Shown: positions 19,324 through 30,748, numbered from the stretch's first letter. The stretch: DNA of 64,000 bases from Athripsodes cinereus (GCA_947579605.1 OX388312.1:29287313-29351312), one strand, 5' to 3'. The notes: generated by a model from the letters alone, not told the origin. Program-made: numbers and translations.

Positions 19324-20920
19324 TAATTATCAGTATTTGAATATTTTTGTATAATTCTAGTTCACAAGATTTTGCTTATGGTTAACAACGGACCACTGCT
19401 TATAAATCTTTGACCGCGAAACCATCCTAATTTACATACTGCTCATTAGACTCTCCATTACACTGGCTTAGATACTTACTCAATTGAAGGGCTTTCTCAA
19501 GGTGAATAAGTACTCCATATGATGAGTCTGTAATCTCATCCAATCATCCTCTTAAACTGTGGGTATCGTTGATGGGTACACTTTGCTTTTTAATAGTTCC
19601 ATTTTTCAATTTAGGTATTATTTATTAGATTGCGGATCAGATATTATGGTGCATGGATCTAAAGTGATCTCATTGTGAATCATGTTAATTTGCGAATCAA
19701 AGACAATCCCTACTCTAAATGATTGAATGAATGCATCGCTTTACTATGTGCATCAATCATTTCATTGTTATGTTAATTCTGAGAATGCATTCTAACCTCT
19801 TAAATTTCAACATTCACTTGCATGCTATCATTATAATCATTTAATTACATATTTTTTGACAGAAATATAAAGCTTCAATACAACAAAAATCTATTACTAA
19901 ATCTATCATTTTATCTTAAATATAAATGAACAGGTTCATAAAATAATCAGAACAAATGAGATTTACAGTCTCGCTGGACTTAAATCTGTTCTGAGGCAGT
20001 ATTAAGCGAAGTATTTGAAAATTTTCAATGATAGTTTGCCAATAACAGCACTATTCTTATGTTCACAAAGTTCCCGATCATTTGGCGACTTTCTTTCACA
20101 ATGTAACGTTCCTTTGACACAGCGTTAGAGCAGTTGATAGAATCGTTCTCATTAAGAGAGATTTTTCCACCGTGTTCTCCTGATAATAGTAAAGTAAGAA
20201 CAGTTCGAATTGGCTCCACATGGAATACAGCGTGATGAAATAGAGAGACCATAGCCCAATCTAAAGAATTAAATGTTTTTTCCTCGAGTCTTTAGTCGTG
20301 AAATTCTCCAAATGTACAACATTCTGATATATTTTTTATTTCTTATATTATTTTGTAAATTACATAGAAATTAATTTAGTTAAGGGTATTACGCAACGTC
20401 TTCTCCCTGAAAGAAATAATATAATTAAGTAAGAAGGGTAGAAGCCAACACCGACCTCAGCTAACTCCCCACAATTTGGTACCTATATAAAGTATTATTT
20501 CCATCAAGCTAATAATACACGTCCGAAATTCTTTTGCCCATAATGTTCTTTGATGAAGCGTCCGAAATATGCTGTAAGTCATCAGTGCCAAAAATAATGA
20601 TGATGATGATGATGATGGTGATATTAGCTCATTCATTTTTATGAGGATTTTCAATTTTTTCACGTTTATTAAGGCATTTGAAATTTATCATGAAAATGAA
20701 AACACTTGTTTATAAAATTTATTAATAATTTTAAGGTCATGTGTAATATTGAGGTCAAGTATTGCAATTTTTCAACAATGTTTTAAATTAACTAGGTTGC
20801 ATACTTACTATTTGAAAAGAGATAAACTGCAAAGTATCTTTCTTGGAATGTTTTATAAATAAGACTAATTTGGGTTTCTGAACTCATAAACCTTCAAACT
20901 TTGAAAAGTTTGTAGAAGAT
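19324..20920. other. AT-rich stretch, no gene seen
   Basis: No supported gene. A GAT microsatellite lies at about 20594-20625. Minus open frames at 20025-20252 and 20457-20663 have no recognisable domain. Confidence 0.45.
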
Positions 20921-21110
20921 TAGGGCGCCGGTGTGGTGTAGACGTAAAACACTTTTGCTTTTGAGTCACGAGGACGCGGGATCGATTCCTGACCAGGGCA
21001 AAATGAGAAATGGCCTTTTTCAAATTGTCCTGGGTCTGGGTGTTACATGTTTATGTATTTGGCGCATTGTGCATGTGTGTCATCGCGTAAGTACTCATAA
21101 TTTGAGCTAC
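20921..21110 (+). mobile_element. SINE-A copy, plus orientation
   Basis: Starts GGGCGCCGGTGTGGTGTAGA (A-box region GGTGTGGTGTAGACGTAA), then GCGGGATCGATTCCTG (B box, close to GGTTCGANTCC), GGGCAAAATGAGAAATGGCC, TTTTTCAAATTGTCCTGGGT, GGTGTTACATGTTTATGTAT, and a diverged tail with GTACTCATAATTTGAGCTA. It is separated by only about 30 bp from an oppositely oriented SINE-B. Confidence 0.85.
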
Positions 21111-21140
21111 AATATGATGTTTGTTTGTTTGTTTTTTATA

Positions 21141-21306
21141 AAGATATATCTGAGTTTTGTTATAAACCCAAATACAACCTTAGACACCTTTCACAGTAAG
21201 CTAAAAACTTGTGTCGTAAAAGGGGAGTTTGCCGGCACCTGGGATTGAACCACGGACCCCCTGCTCACGGGGCCGAGACTCTACCTCCAGGCTACCGACG
21301 AACTCA
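21141..21306 (-). mobile_element. SINE-B copy
   Basis: Minus strand: GAGTTCGTCGGTAGCCTGGA (A-box region), GGTAGAGTCTCGGCC, GTGGTTCAATCCCAGGTG (B box), GGCAAACTCCCCTTTTACGA, TTGTATTTGGGTTTATAACA and a tail running into AAACAAACAAACA. Confidence 0.88.
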
Positions 21307-21985
21307 TATGACATATACTTAAAACCGGGTTCAAACTAAAATATGACAAATAAATCCAGAACATAGAAATATTATAAGACGAGCTACAAATAATTGCAAC
21401 TTAATTGTAGCCATATTGGTGAAATATTGTGTCAACTTTTGTACATTATTATTGATTGAATTGAATTATGTTCATCCTGCTTATAAAAATTATATACAGT
21501 GGCATAGTAGCTTTATAAAATTACCATTCCTCCGCTCGGTAAAATGTGTGGGAAGATGCCACCTTTATATATTTATATTTCCGTAGAAATGGTGAATATA
21601 AAAAACTTTATTTACTTTCTGTATTAAATATTCTCTCGTTCAATTATTATATCTTGGCTGTTGATCTAACATATATCCTGGAGTCACTCTATACTCGCTC
21701 AATTTAAACTTCACCCATCAAAATATATATGTATATTTTTTCGAACATTCAGCTTTCGTTCTCCGATTGTTGATGTTCCGCCTTCGCTACATTTACGAAT
21801 ATATTTACATATTCAGTTTTTTATTGAATAGCTTTTCCGGGAGAATTTGAAATCGAGTTATAGAATTTTATAGACAGTTTGTTTGCTACTTTTTTATATT
21901 TCTCTGAACATAAATATTTCATCGTCTCGTTATTTTTACTCGATAATATTTGTTTATATTCAATTTTGATGGGTGCAATTATTAT
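21307..21985. other. AT-rich stretch, no gene seen
   Basis: No gene. 21395-21475 is the inverted partner of the unclassified repeat at 7335-7416. Confidence 0.45.
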
Positions 21986-22001
21986 ATTATTATATTTGAT
22001 A

Positions 22002-22346
22002 TTAGAAGAATGAGCGGATGCAAGAAGACTGTTGTGGACAGAATGCGTGTAAATAAATTGAGATGGTTTGGTCATGTGGAACGAATGAAAGAGGAAAGAA
22101 TGACAAAGAGGATATACTTATCTGAAAGAAAGGGTGTGAGGAAACGCGGGCGTCCGAGAACCACGTGGCTTGATCACGTGGATCAAATTCTCAAGGACGG
22201 CCGCGTGTTGAGTAAGAGGAACCGACGTGCGTGTATGAGGAACTGTATGAATGTGGAGGAAGCGAAGGAAGTGTGTAAAGATAGATCTGTTTGGCGTTCC
22301 GTTCTCTCTGCCTACCCCACTTGGGACACGGCGTGAGGGTATAGTA
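22002..22346 (+). mobile_element. LINE-A copy, young, with 16-bp target-site duplication
   Basis: A 345-bp 5'-truncated insertion flanked by the perfect 16-bp repeat ATTATTATATTTGATA at 21986-22001 and 22347-22362. It encodes the last 111 codons of LINE-A (MSGCKKTVVDRMRVNKLRWF to SAYPTWDTA) without a stop, and ends GTGAGGGTATAGTA. It differs from the matching part of the 13.7-kb copy at two positions that I found, giving His/Tyr-neutral and Thr-for-Met type changes. The longer frame reported from 21950 includes flanking host sequence and is not a real protein. Confidence 0.95.
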
Positions 22347-22362
22347 ATTATTATATTTGATA

Positions 22363-22726
22363 GTAGAAATGTTTTAACTTTGTAGTTTAGAAGTAGTGAT
22401 AATCGAAAATTAATGAAATCAAAAAATAAAATAATTCCTTATTTGGTATCATCTGGGGGCCTAAAATGGCCACATTGAGCGATTCGCCCACAGATGATTC
22501 ATTTCCCGAGTTGCCAGCAGATCCGTAGCAATTCCTCTTATTTTCGTAAAATGTTCACGATTATACGCGATTCACCCGCAATTTATTTATCAAATGATTC
22601 ATATTTGGTGAAAAAATGTTGCCGTTAATACGTTTTACAATTCCTAATATGATCCTTTTATGATTCAAATAAAGTAGGTAGCCTTTTTAGCCCCCCTGAA
22701 CTCATGCCCTAGCTTGAATATAATAT
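22363..22726. other. AT-rich stretch, no gene seen
   Basis: No feature recognised. Confidence 0.4.
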
Positions 22727-22778
22727 CATAACATTATAATGTTGTAACAGTTTTTCTGTTACAACATTATATGTTATG
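22727..22778. repeat. Hairpin, 23-bp stem, T5 loop
   Basis: CATAACATTATAATGTTGTA then ACAG pairs with CTGTTACAACATTATATGTTATG across a TTTTT loop, with one base missing in the right arm. Confidence 0.8.
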
Positions 22779-22866
22779 CTATTTTATTATGAAGCTATTT
22801 TTTTCATGTACTTTTTTTAGCCGTTTAGTATCTGATAAGGTTTTCCTTATCTTTTGACCTTTGTGG

Positions 22867-23048
22867 GAGTGGGAGACCATTTGGTCTCCCACTCTTTCCT
22901 TTATGTTTTCCAGTGTCCTGGAAAAGGCAGGTATTTGTAAATTGACATTTAAAACCCTCAGTTCAACGATGTTCGCAACTCATCCTGAAGGCAGTTAGCC
23001 CGCCTACTACCCCACTTGTAGGAGATGCCAGATGGTAAAGTATGGTTG
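22867..23048 (+). mobile_element. Family C copy preceded by a head inverted repeat
   Basis: 22867-22894 is a 13-bp-arm inverted repeat (GAGTGGGAGACCA..TGGTCTCCCACTC) whose right arm is the family C head. It continues TTTTCCAGTGTCCTGGAAAA, GGCAGGTATTTG, TCAGTTCAACGATG, CATCCTGAAGGC, then CTACCCCACTTGTAGGAGAT and GCCAGATGGTA. The tail has lost GTG of GCCGTGATGG. Confidence 0.75.
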
Positions 23049-23800
23049 TATTTTTTTTTATTTTGCACTTGTGAACTTGTTGAAAAAATGAAAGCTCCCA
23101 GACTTCTGTAATATCCGGGTGGTGGGTGGGTCTTTTAAAGTTACTGAATAATATTTTCCAGTCAACTCTAAATATCTAGGCTACAAATTTAGTAGATATC
23201 ACAAAAACTGCAATATATAGAAAATGTTTTCATTTGAATCTCAGAGATAGAGAAAATAACATCAAATAGTGTACTTGTAGCAAAACAAATCATTATCTTA
23301 GTTATTGAAGCTGAAAACTGAAAATCAATCCAAATATTTGTGTAGAGAGAACAGTCAAGGAAGACTAGCCGGAAGTTTCGTAACTTCATTGAAATTTTCA
23401 AGTACGCAGTTTCGAACTCTCGATAGTTCGCTAACTCAATAACCTGAAGAACACATTCAACAACAACGATAACATTATATACATATTATTATATCCTGAG
23501 TATGTTTGTTTGTTTGTTTGCTTTCTTGCGTGATCGGTTACGTCTCTCGTGTATGTAGCACATATTACACAGTATCAGCACAAACCAAATATTATCTACA
23601 GACCAATATTTACCCTACTAACATCCTGTCCTGTCACTTTTCGACCGTTCTACTTCACTGTATATTTGTAGTTGTGATTAAACGGATATTTCGTAACTAT
23701 CCGGAGCCAGCCATCGCCGAGTAACGGATGATGATGATATGAATGACTTTGATTTTGGCGACGTTTAACAAACTTTAAAGACAGTCTTTAGAGTCTCTTC
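23049..23800. other. AT-rich stretch, no gene seen
   Basis: No supported gene. GCCGAGTAACGGATGATGATGATAT near 23716 could be the end of an old LINE with a GAT tail. Confidence 0.4.
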
Positions 23801-24090
23801 TACGTGCCAATAAAAAATATCATTCAGTTTCGGTGGCATGCTTCATCGCTGAGTTAAATATGTTTAATGTCTTATACATATGTGACTCGTTCACTCTTTT
23901 CTTAAGTTTTCGAGTTTCCTGTAAAATCAAAGTTTTTAGTTAAACCTCACACATAAGACAATTGTCATCTAATTCAGCTGAGATGAGGCAAGCCACCCAT
24001 ACTGAATGACTTCTTTTTTATTAATATGGAGATGGCATGTTTATTACGTGCAGTTTATCCGCTGGCTATCCCACTTAATACATAACAATA
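23800..24090. mobile_element. Family C inverted pair (minus piece then plus piece)
   Basis: 23803-23890 reads as family C in minus orientation (GTGCCAATAAAAAAT..CATCGCTGAGTTAAATATG..AATGTCTTA). 23905-24085 reads in plus orientation (CACTCTTTTCTTAAGTTTTC, GAGTTTCCTGTAAAA, CACCCATACTGAATGACTTC, GCATGTTTATTACGTGCAGT, CCGCTGGCTATCCCACTT). They are joined head to head. A second such pair lies at 29636-30015. Confidence 0.7.
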
Positions 24091-24145
24091 TAGTAGTCTA
24101 GTACCTACACAAATCTTAAAACACCTTACCTTACTCCAAACAGAA

Positions 24146-24351
24146 CAGAGGCCTGAGTCATTAACACATTTTCACGTTACGTTTTCGTTCCGTTAACGTT
24201 CGAGTATAGACGAAGTTGCAAGCAAGTGTCAATTTCGTTACTATGATACACAATAGTTACGAAAATTAACACTTTGGCGCAACATCGTCAGCATTTGAAC
24301 GCTAACGGAACGAAAACGTAAGTGAAAATGTGTTATTGACTCAGGCCTCTG
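24146..24351. mobile_element. 206-bp foldback MITE (CAGAGGCCTGAGTC termini), copy 1
   Basis: Begins CAGAGGCCTGAGTCATTAAC and ends with the mirror GACTCAGGCCTCTG. The arms pair almost throughout: ACGTTTTCGTTCCGTTAACG pairs with CGCTAACGGAACGAAAACGT, and AAGTGTCAATTTCGT with ACGAAAATTAACACTT. The loop is about 20 bp around GATACACAATAG. Sister copies are at 46453-46698 and 51251-51457. No coding capacity and no clear target duplication. Confidence 0.93.
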
Positions 24352-24660
24352 CTCGTTCGTAAGCTCGTTCATATTATCAGTGTCGAATGTTCGGCTAAAT
24401 GGCTTAGAAACTTGTATAACATCCTTTATTCGGTATCCGGTTAAAAGTTTATCCGCTTTTCATCGCTATTTCTTACTGTTGATGATGATTTGTTTCGTAA
24501 CTCGGATATTTACTGTGTACATATTACTTTTACTACGCAGTTTGATCTGGTTACATGTTTTACTTTCTTTTCAAATACAGGTATCGATATACATACATAC
24601 ATACATGTGTTTCATTTCATTCTCTTCTTCGTGCACTTTATTAATAGTTTTGCCTCTTTG
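24352..24660. other. AT-rich stretch, no gene seen
   Basis: The overlapping open frames at 24380-24793 and 24490-24717 are Phe/Leu/Ser-rich and cross repeat sequence; I do not support them as genes. Confidence 0.4.
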
Positions 24661-24738
24661 TTCTCTATCTATCTATCTATATTCTATACCATCACGGCAT
24701 CTCCCACAAACGAGTAGCCAAGGGCTAACTGCGAGTAA
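24661..24738 (-). repeat. Family C 3' end with CTAT microsatellite tail
   Basis: CTATCTATCTATCTATATTC then TATACCATCACGGCATCTCC and CACAAACGAGTAGCC form the minus-oriented 3' terminus and tail of family C. Confidence 0.7.
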
Positions 24739-24777
24739 TGTAATGTGTTCTGTTCTATATTTTGTAGGTTGGGATAT

Positions 24778-24868
24778 GTGTCCTATTGTGTGAATACTGA
24801 AGTGTCCTATTGTGTGAATACTGAAGTGTCCTATTGTGTGAATACTGTAGTGTCCTATTGTGTGAATG
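24778..24868. repeat. 24-bp tandem repeat, about 3.8 copies
   Basis: Units starting GTGTCCTATTGTGTGAATAC occur at 24778, 24802, 24826 and 24850 (last one partial). It encodes repeated SYCVNTEV in one frame, an artefact of the 24-bp period. Confidence 0.92.
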
Positions 24869-25155
24869 TGGGTAAATTTGTACGTTGTAGGATACGTTGC
24901 ATGTGTGTAGTGATGAGTCTATCTCTATACAGTTGCATCTCCACCTGCTGTGCGTTTCGCGCAGTACTGGAGATCAGTTTGATGGTTTTTTCTCTGGGTT
25001 TCGACACGATAAATAAATAATACAGTTGCATGTGTGTGGTGATAAGTTAAGGTTGCACTGAGAATATCATTAATGATGATTATATATAAATTTTATTGAA
25101 TTATGATTTGCTTCGTCTATTTTTGTATAATTTTTTAAACTATTTTTTTTTTAAA
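24869..25155. other. No gene seen
   Basis: A/T-rich. The open frame at 24745-25020 spans the 24-bp repeat and is not supported. Confidence 0.4.
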
Positions 25156-25323
25156 AAGATACGTCTGGGTTTTTTGTTTTAAACCCAAATACAACCTTGT
25201 ACACCTTTTACAGCAAGCTAAAAGCTTGTGTCGTGAAAGGGGAGTGTACTAGTACCTGGGATCGAGCCACGCACCTCATATGCACGAGGCCAAGACTATA
25301 CCTCCAGGATACCGACGAACTCA
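25156..25323 (-). mobile_element. SINE-B copy, diverged
   Basis: Minus strand: GAGTTCGTCGGTATCCTGGA then GGTATAGTCTTGGCC, TGGCTCGATCCCAGGTAC (B-box region), CACTCCCCTTTCACGACACA and AGGTTGTATTTGGGTTTA. Two promoter-box changes are visible relative to the copy at 21141. Confidence 0.85.
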
Positions 25324-26330
25324 ACCTACATATATTGGTAAATATAATAAAACAAAGTATCTTTACAATATACAAAACAATAAAACGCCATAACCACAGT
25401 CGCATGATTTTCCAAGAGATCCTATCAGGCAGAGCCTGGATTTGGGAAAACCTATAACAAAATTATACTTAACATATTCATACTCCCAGGAGATTTTTTT
25501 GCCAGTCGAACTAAAGTTTTGCGAACATAGTTTAGTTCCAGTAATATTGTTCTCAGAAATACAAAAGTGATTCTACATTAATTAATAATTAAGTTATTTC
25601 AAATTGTATTTAATTTTGCGCATAGGTACATATTTGAATCTACACAATGTTAGCAAAAAAGTCTAACCATAATGAAATCGAAAATATATTAGACAAAACT
25701 ATTCTCTAGGAAACAGTTCAATTCATTTTGACATTCACCTTCAAAACTGCCTTCAAGGAAATGAATATGTAATATAATCAACAAGGCAAACACTAACAAC
25801 GAAAACTAAAAATCATCAAATCGATACGGTGTGCTTTATTTGTAGTTAATGACACATGTTTTTTGCCATTACAATACATTTATGTTGGTTTAATAATGGA
25901 ATCAAGGGCAGCCGATGAAATGGCAATATCTATACCGGGTAATTATTTGCTAACATTAATGTCATTTAGTGGCTCAAGTCCGAAAAAGGCACTTGATTTT
26001 GCTATTATGTAAGTGGCCACATCCCGAATTGTCTAAATAGTCATAGTTTTTTTTCAATTTTATCTATTGTATTTTATTCGATTTTCTTGGAGCAATTAAC
26101 CTACTTCAAATTGAGACTTTTGATGTGTGTATTGAATCACCTCTTGCCAAAACATTCCTAACGCTCTGATTTCATTGTCGTAAGAACGATTTTTTGTGAA
26201 AGAGGAACTCCAAAACCCTAGTGGACGAACAGTGAGTGTGCTGGTTCATAGTATCTTTTGTGGCATTCTCATACCACCTAATATCTAAAATCCTAAAACA
26301 CTTATTTTATCGTGGGGAGAAATAACTCAA
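25324..26330. other. AT-rich stretch, no gene seen
   Basis: No supported gene or repeat recognised. Confidence 0.45.
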
Positions 26331-26339
26331 TTGACAGTT

Positions 26340-26420
26340 CAGAGACGTTCTGAATGGAGGAGCCTAGTTTCTGCCCTGTGCTCCCTACAGGAACGTTTAA
26401 GGGCGAGATGACGATGATAA
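26340..26420 (+). pseudogene. LINE ORF2 C-terminal fragment (SEWRSLVSAL)
   Basis: The plus frame reads QRRSEWRSLVSALCSLQERL then RAR and TGA at 26409-26411, followed by CGATGAT. This resembles the D(R)S.WR..V..LC terminus and GATGA-type tail of an insect LINE. Only about 23 codons are recognisable. Confidence 0.5.
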
Positions 26421-27449
26421 AATATGTATAAATGTGCAAAGTTCAATCGTTCGTATTGCAGACATTTGATGCCAATTTCGAGGTTTGATCAGACTGAAAC
26501 AATTCTTGTATTTTTAAGCGCACTCGCAATATGTCATTAAAATTCAATTAAATTATTATTATTTATTATTAGGGTTTGTATTGTTTATAAATAGTAAATA
26601 TCTCACTTAACTGAAACTGGGAGAAATCTCTTTGTATTTTAAGACCGAAAAATTATGATGAATTCGAAATAATTATATCGCACCGAATCTCGGAAGTTTC
26701 GGAATAAATTTTAATGTATCATTTTTGCGACATAATTACGAACGGTTACATTATAATTTAATGCGTGATTTTAGGTTCATTATACTTTTAATAGATCCAG
26801 TATTATAAGGGTGTAATTATTTATTGATACAACTACACATTATGAGAGATTACGTACACTTAGAATACAGAGTTGCTAGTTGCCACATTTTTTGTTTTGT
26901 GAGCGAATCATATTTACATAAGTACATACTTTTCTACGTATAAGAATTTTTGTTTCCATTTGAATTTTTACATACTTAATTTCAATACAATATTACAGGG
27001 AGTATGTCTTCTTAATTTTCACGTATAAGACATTTAACATTTTGCATTCAGTGATTAGATATGCCACTTATTCTGGATGTCTTTTTTTATGCCATTTTTA
27101 CTTTTTTGGACCTAAGCTCCCCCGCATGTGTTGACGTGAGAGTATAGCTTGAATTTTATTTTAATGTAGGTAATAATGTAGATAATATTTGATTAGTTTG
27201 AAAAATGACAATTTCAATAAATCAAGATAATACAAGTTCTGAAGGACGATTGCATTCTGAAAATTTAATAAAAACTTAAGGTGCTTGCGTTTTGATGCAG
27301 ACGATTATAGTCATTTTCTTCTATATATAAAATATATTTTAGTAAAATATTAGTCAAAATTATACGAAAGATAATTACACTAGTTACTTGCGACCGATTT
27401 AGAAATACCTATTGTACTTACAGAGAAGCTTAATAATCGTTTTAAAAGT
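26421..27449. other. AT-rich stretch with a family C fragment
   Basis: No gene. 27005-27095 (TTCACGTATAAGACATTTAA, CATTCAGTGATTAGATATGC, CTGGATGTC) resembles the middle of family C in plus orientation. Confidence 0.4.
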
Positions 27450-27585
27450 TTGGATAGTTGGAATAAACCGCGCCTTTGCGATAAGCTCTCCCTCTGCATA
27501 TCGATTGTATTTATTTTTAATATATTATTTATCTTTGAAATTGTTTGTAATCAATATACAGTAAAAGGAATAATAAATTTAAAGT
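27450..27585 (+). repeat. Family D LINE 3' end
   Basis: GGATAGTTGGAATAAACCGC, GCCTTTGCGATAAGCTCTCC, CTCTGCATATCGATTG and a terminal CAATATACAGTAAAAGGAAT with an A-rich end follow the family D order. Confidence 0.65.
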
Positions 27586-28729
27586 CGGACGTGTATAAAC
27601 ATAAGTAAAATACTAAATTCAGAAAGATTTATAATCTGTTAACATAGAAACAAGGAGAAAATGAATATTTCTAATTATTAATAACCCCGAAAAGTTGTAA
27701 GCTTATAATCGTTACCTACATTCCAGACAGGTTGAGTACCATTAATCACCTTTTTATCGGTATTGCCCCCGTTCTACGCCACATATATAAAATAATATTA
27801 TTATTTACAACTTACCGCTATTGTTGCTAACGCCTTTCGTCATAGTACCACCAACGAGCATAGTAGAACCTCGTAGACCGAATATTGTAATTATAATGGA
27901 TCGTAGGCCGTAGCACCTCGTAGAAATATATAATGAATATCATTATACTTTACAATAATGAGCTAATGAAAATAAGTAGATATTAATTTTATTCTTTCAG
28001 AATGATAAAAAAAGTGTTCAAATATTTATGGTGATTCTATCGTAATAAAAATACATTTTGTTGAAACATTATTTTGTTATTTGAAAAAATCAGGTAGATA
28101 TCGCATTATTTCATGTTCAGAATAGATTACCAACGAAAACTTTATATTTGATTAAATGCTTTATTTTTTACGAATAACTTTCATAATCGTTCCTTAGTAG
28201 TCCACCTATTACGTAAAGTATCATCTATTCAGGATATAATAATATCGTCACACATCACGCAATATATTGTACAAGGGACAAAATTGACATTGTTGTCAGT
28301 ATATTTTTATTTATACTTTATCGAAACTCCTATATGAGTTGCAAATTGGACTCAATTTATTTGAATTCAAATATCGTCGGTGGATTTATGACACCACCTA
28401 TGTTTAATTTTTTGTTTTCAAGTTGCATTGCATTTTTCAAGTCGAGTTGCATCTACCAATGAAATAACCTATACGCTGAGATATTCTCGGAAAAAGTTAT
28501 TGAGAGAAATTAGTTATCTCTTACGTGCTGCTTTTTCTTGGATAGTTCGTGAAAATTCAAATGCACTTAAAGAAATGATTCTGTGCAATATTTCAAATCA
28601 TGCCCAGAAACTTAATAAACTATAGAATTTTTAAGACACCGTTCACTTAACGAATCGCACACATAGAAAAAGCCATCTAGCAAACGCGTTTTTTTATCCC
28701 CTATAAAATCACGATTCTAAGCTATATGC
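27586..28729. other. AT-rich stretch, no gene seen
   Basis: No supported gene. Open frame 28428-28625 has no recognisable domain. Confidence 0.4.
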
Positions 28730-28888
28730 AGACAGCGCGTCTTCCGATACTTCGGACACAATGCGAGAATGGAGCCTGAGAACTTGGAAAGAGTAATAAT
28801 AACTGGGGCTGTGGAAGGGAGGCTTGGATATGACCGAGTACCTACCAGCAAGATAGAACGAGACATGATTGAGGAACCACGGAAATAA
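28730..28888 (+). pseudogene. LINE ORF2 C-terminal fragment (FRYFGHNARM)
   Basis: Uninterrupted frame: RQRVFRYFGHNARMEPENLE, RVIITGAVEGRLGYDRVPTS, then KIERDMIEE and TAA. The RxxRYFGHxxRM motif followed by a GR.G..R.P block is the same architectural type as LINE-A (RWFGHVERM...GRPR) but from a clearly different LINE. It is 5'-truncated, about 52 codons. Confidence 0.75.
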
Positions 28889-29384
28889 TGATGGTAAAAT
28901 CTTAATAAATTCGCATAGGAGGTTTCATTAATGCACCGACGATATGTAGAATTAATTCGATAATAGCATACTTAACTAGTGCCTACATTATATGACTTGA
29001 TTAGGCATGTGAAAGCATGTTCGTGTAACTTCCCTCGTATGTTCGTATGTTACCTGCAACAAATAAATTAGTCTGCGTGCATGTCTCGAATTCAGGTTCC
29101 ATGTTTTATTAAAATGTTCAATGGATTATTATATAATTTTCTTTATTCTTGTATTGACCACATGAGCTATTAACCCGAAATAAACTATAAATATTCCTTT
29201 TTATCCCTATATCCCGTTCTTTAATCACCGTGTTATGTTAATCACATTATATTTGAATATGACATATTATATTTATGGCATAAATGGTTTAATATGATTT
29301 ATATTTATAGTATAAAGATGTTATTCAAAAAGAACAATAAGTATAATAATATTGTATAAAAGTAGTTTTTGAACCCCCGGTAAG
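28889..29384. other. AT-rich stretch, no gene seen
   Basis: No feature recognised. Confidence 0.4.
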
Positions 29385-29465
29385 GTATCCTATTTTTTCT
29401 GTAAGTTTTTGAGTGTACTGGAAAAGGCTGGTGTTTGTCAATCCTCACGTATAAGAAAATTACTA
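29385..29465 (+). repeat. Family C head fragment
   Basis: TTCTGTAAGTTTTTGAGTGT, ACTGGAAAAGGCTGGTGTTT and CACGTATAAGAAAATTAC match the 5' part of family C in plus orientation. Confidence 0.65.
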
Positions 29466-29635
29466 CGACTTTAATTATTCGTGAAGTAGTGAGACAAGAC
29501 ACGAGGAGCTGTGATGTTTCCAATGAGGATGCGTTCGACAGAACCAAGTGGCGACACAAAACAAGAAAGGCAGACACCACCACCATGTGGGACTAATAAT
29601 AATTGCCCAAGAAAAAGAAGAAGATAATTATTATA

Positions 29636-30018
29636 GTACTACTATAACATCACGGCATATACCACAAGTGAGGTAGCAAGCAGATCAACTGCATTAATAA
29701 ATATGCAAGCAGTCCTTTCTGTGTCAACAAAAAATTGACACGGGTGACAAACCTCATCGCTAAATTTAAGATGAAAAGTGTCTTCACCAATTCTTTGCCG
29801 GGTGCTCCACGGAACGGCTAAAACAAATAATATACTTTTTATTGACACATAGAGGACAATATGCATGTTTATTACTTGCAGTTAATGCGCTGGCTACCCC
29901 TACTTTTTTATATTTTTAAAATTTACTTCGATTTTTGTTATAAACCCAAATACAACCTTATACATCTTTCACAGTAAGCTGCGTCTTCTGGGTTACGTCG
30001 TAATGTTATAGTAGTAGT
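29636..30018. mobile_element. Family C inverted pair with nested SINE-B
   Basis: 29636-29820 is a near-complete family C in minus orientation (CATCACGGCATATACCACAA, GCTAAATTTAAGATGAAAAG, CACCAATTCTTTGCCGGGTG). From about 29835 a plus-oriented copy follows (GCATGTTTATTACTTGCAGT, GCGCTGGCTACCCCTAC). That copy is interrupted at 29906-29985 by a partial SINE-B (minus; ATAAACCCAAATACAACCTT), then resumes with GGGTTACGTCGTAATG and a TATAGTAGTAG tail. Order of events: family C first, SINE-B later. Confidence 0.72.
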
Positions 30019-30600
30019 TTAAGTTTTTTAATTCAAGATTAATTTATTGATATTAATGGTATGTAAGTTATACATAAACCGTATTGGTTACTAAATCTTA
30101 TTTATATTGTTAAATTGTTCATAAGTTTGTTTGTTTCACAACTAAAATAAATAATCCTTATACGACGAAACAGTTGGCGGTATACTATTTACTTTGCTTC
30201 TCTTTGTTATAATTATACAAAACATTTTACCATCAAAGACATGTTTGTAATCACAACCAGGCATGTCACTAATAATATTTCTTTGTTCATATTATTTGCA
30301 CATACATATTACATATTCTGTTACTTTCTTATTATATTCAGAAATGCTGCGGGGTAAGCGTAGCTGAGAAATAACTCCTTTGCAAAGATTGTCAAAGAAA
30401 TTTTTCGTTTGGTCCTCAAATAATCACACGGTTATTTTTTTCAGGTTTATTTGTTCTATCATCTCTAAAATATTGATAATAGATTTATAGATAAATTTGG
30501 ATTAGATTAAAATCAAATATATTTAAATGAGTACAGTTGAACGGAATCAGTGTAGAAAAATTACAAGAGCTCAAATATCTTAGCAAAATAAAATTATAAC
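30019..30600. other. AT-rich stretch, no gene seen
   Basis: No feature recognised. Confidence 0.45.
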
Positions 30601-30748
30601 TATACCATCACGGCATATCCCACAAGTGGTGAACCAGCTGCATGTAATAATCATGCAAGCTTTCCTTTCCATGCCAACATAAAATTAAGAATTTTAGGGT
30701 GGATGGCAATTTTCATTTCTGAATTAAAGATGTAAAATGTCTGTATTT
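30601..30748 (-). mobile_element. Family C copy, minus orientation
   Basis: TACCATCACGGCATATCCCA, CAAGTGGTGAACCAGCTGCA, CATGCAAGCTTTCC, ATGCCAACATAAAATTAAG and TGAATTAAAGATGTAAAATG. The head part is missing. Confidence 0.75.

Noticed and set aside
20581..20625. Coding poly-Ser/Asp frame over the GAT run (20457-20663 minus)
   Set aside because: Created by the GAT microsatellite.
21950..22001. N-terminal extension of the LINE-A frame at 22 kb
   Set aside because: It lies upstream of the element, in host DNA and target duplication sequence.
24380..25020. Three overlapping open frames of 75-137 codons
   Set aside because: They run through microsatellite, family C and a 24-bp tandem repeat, with no domain or codon signature.
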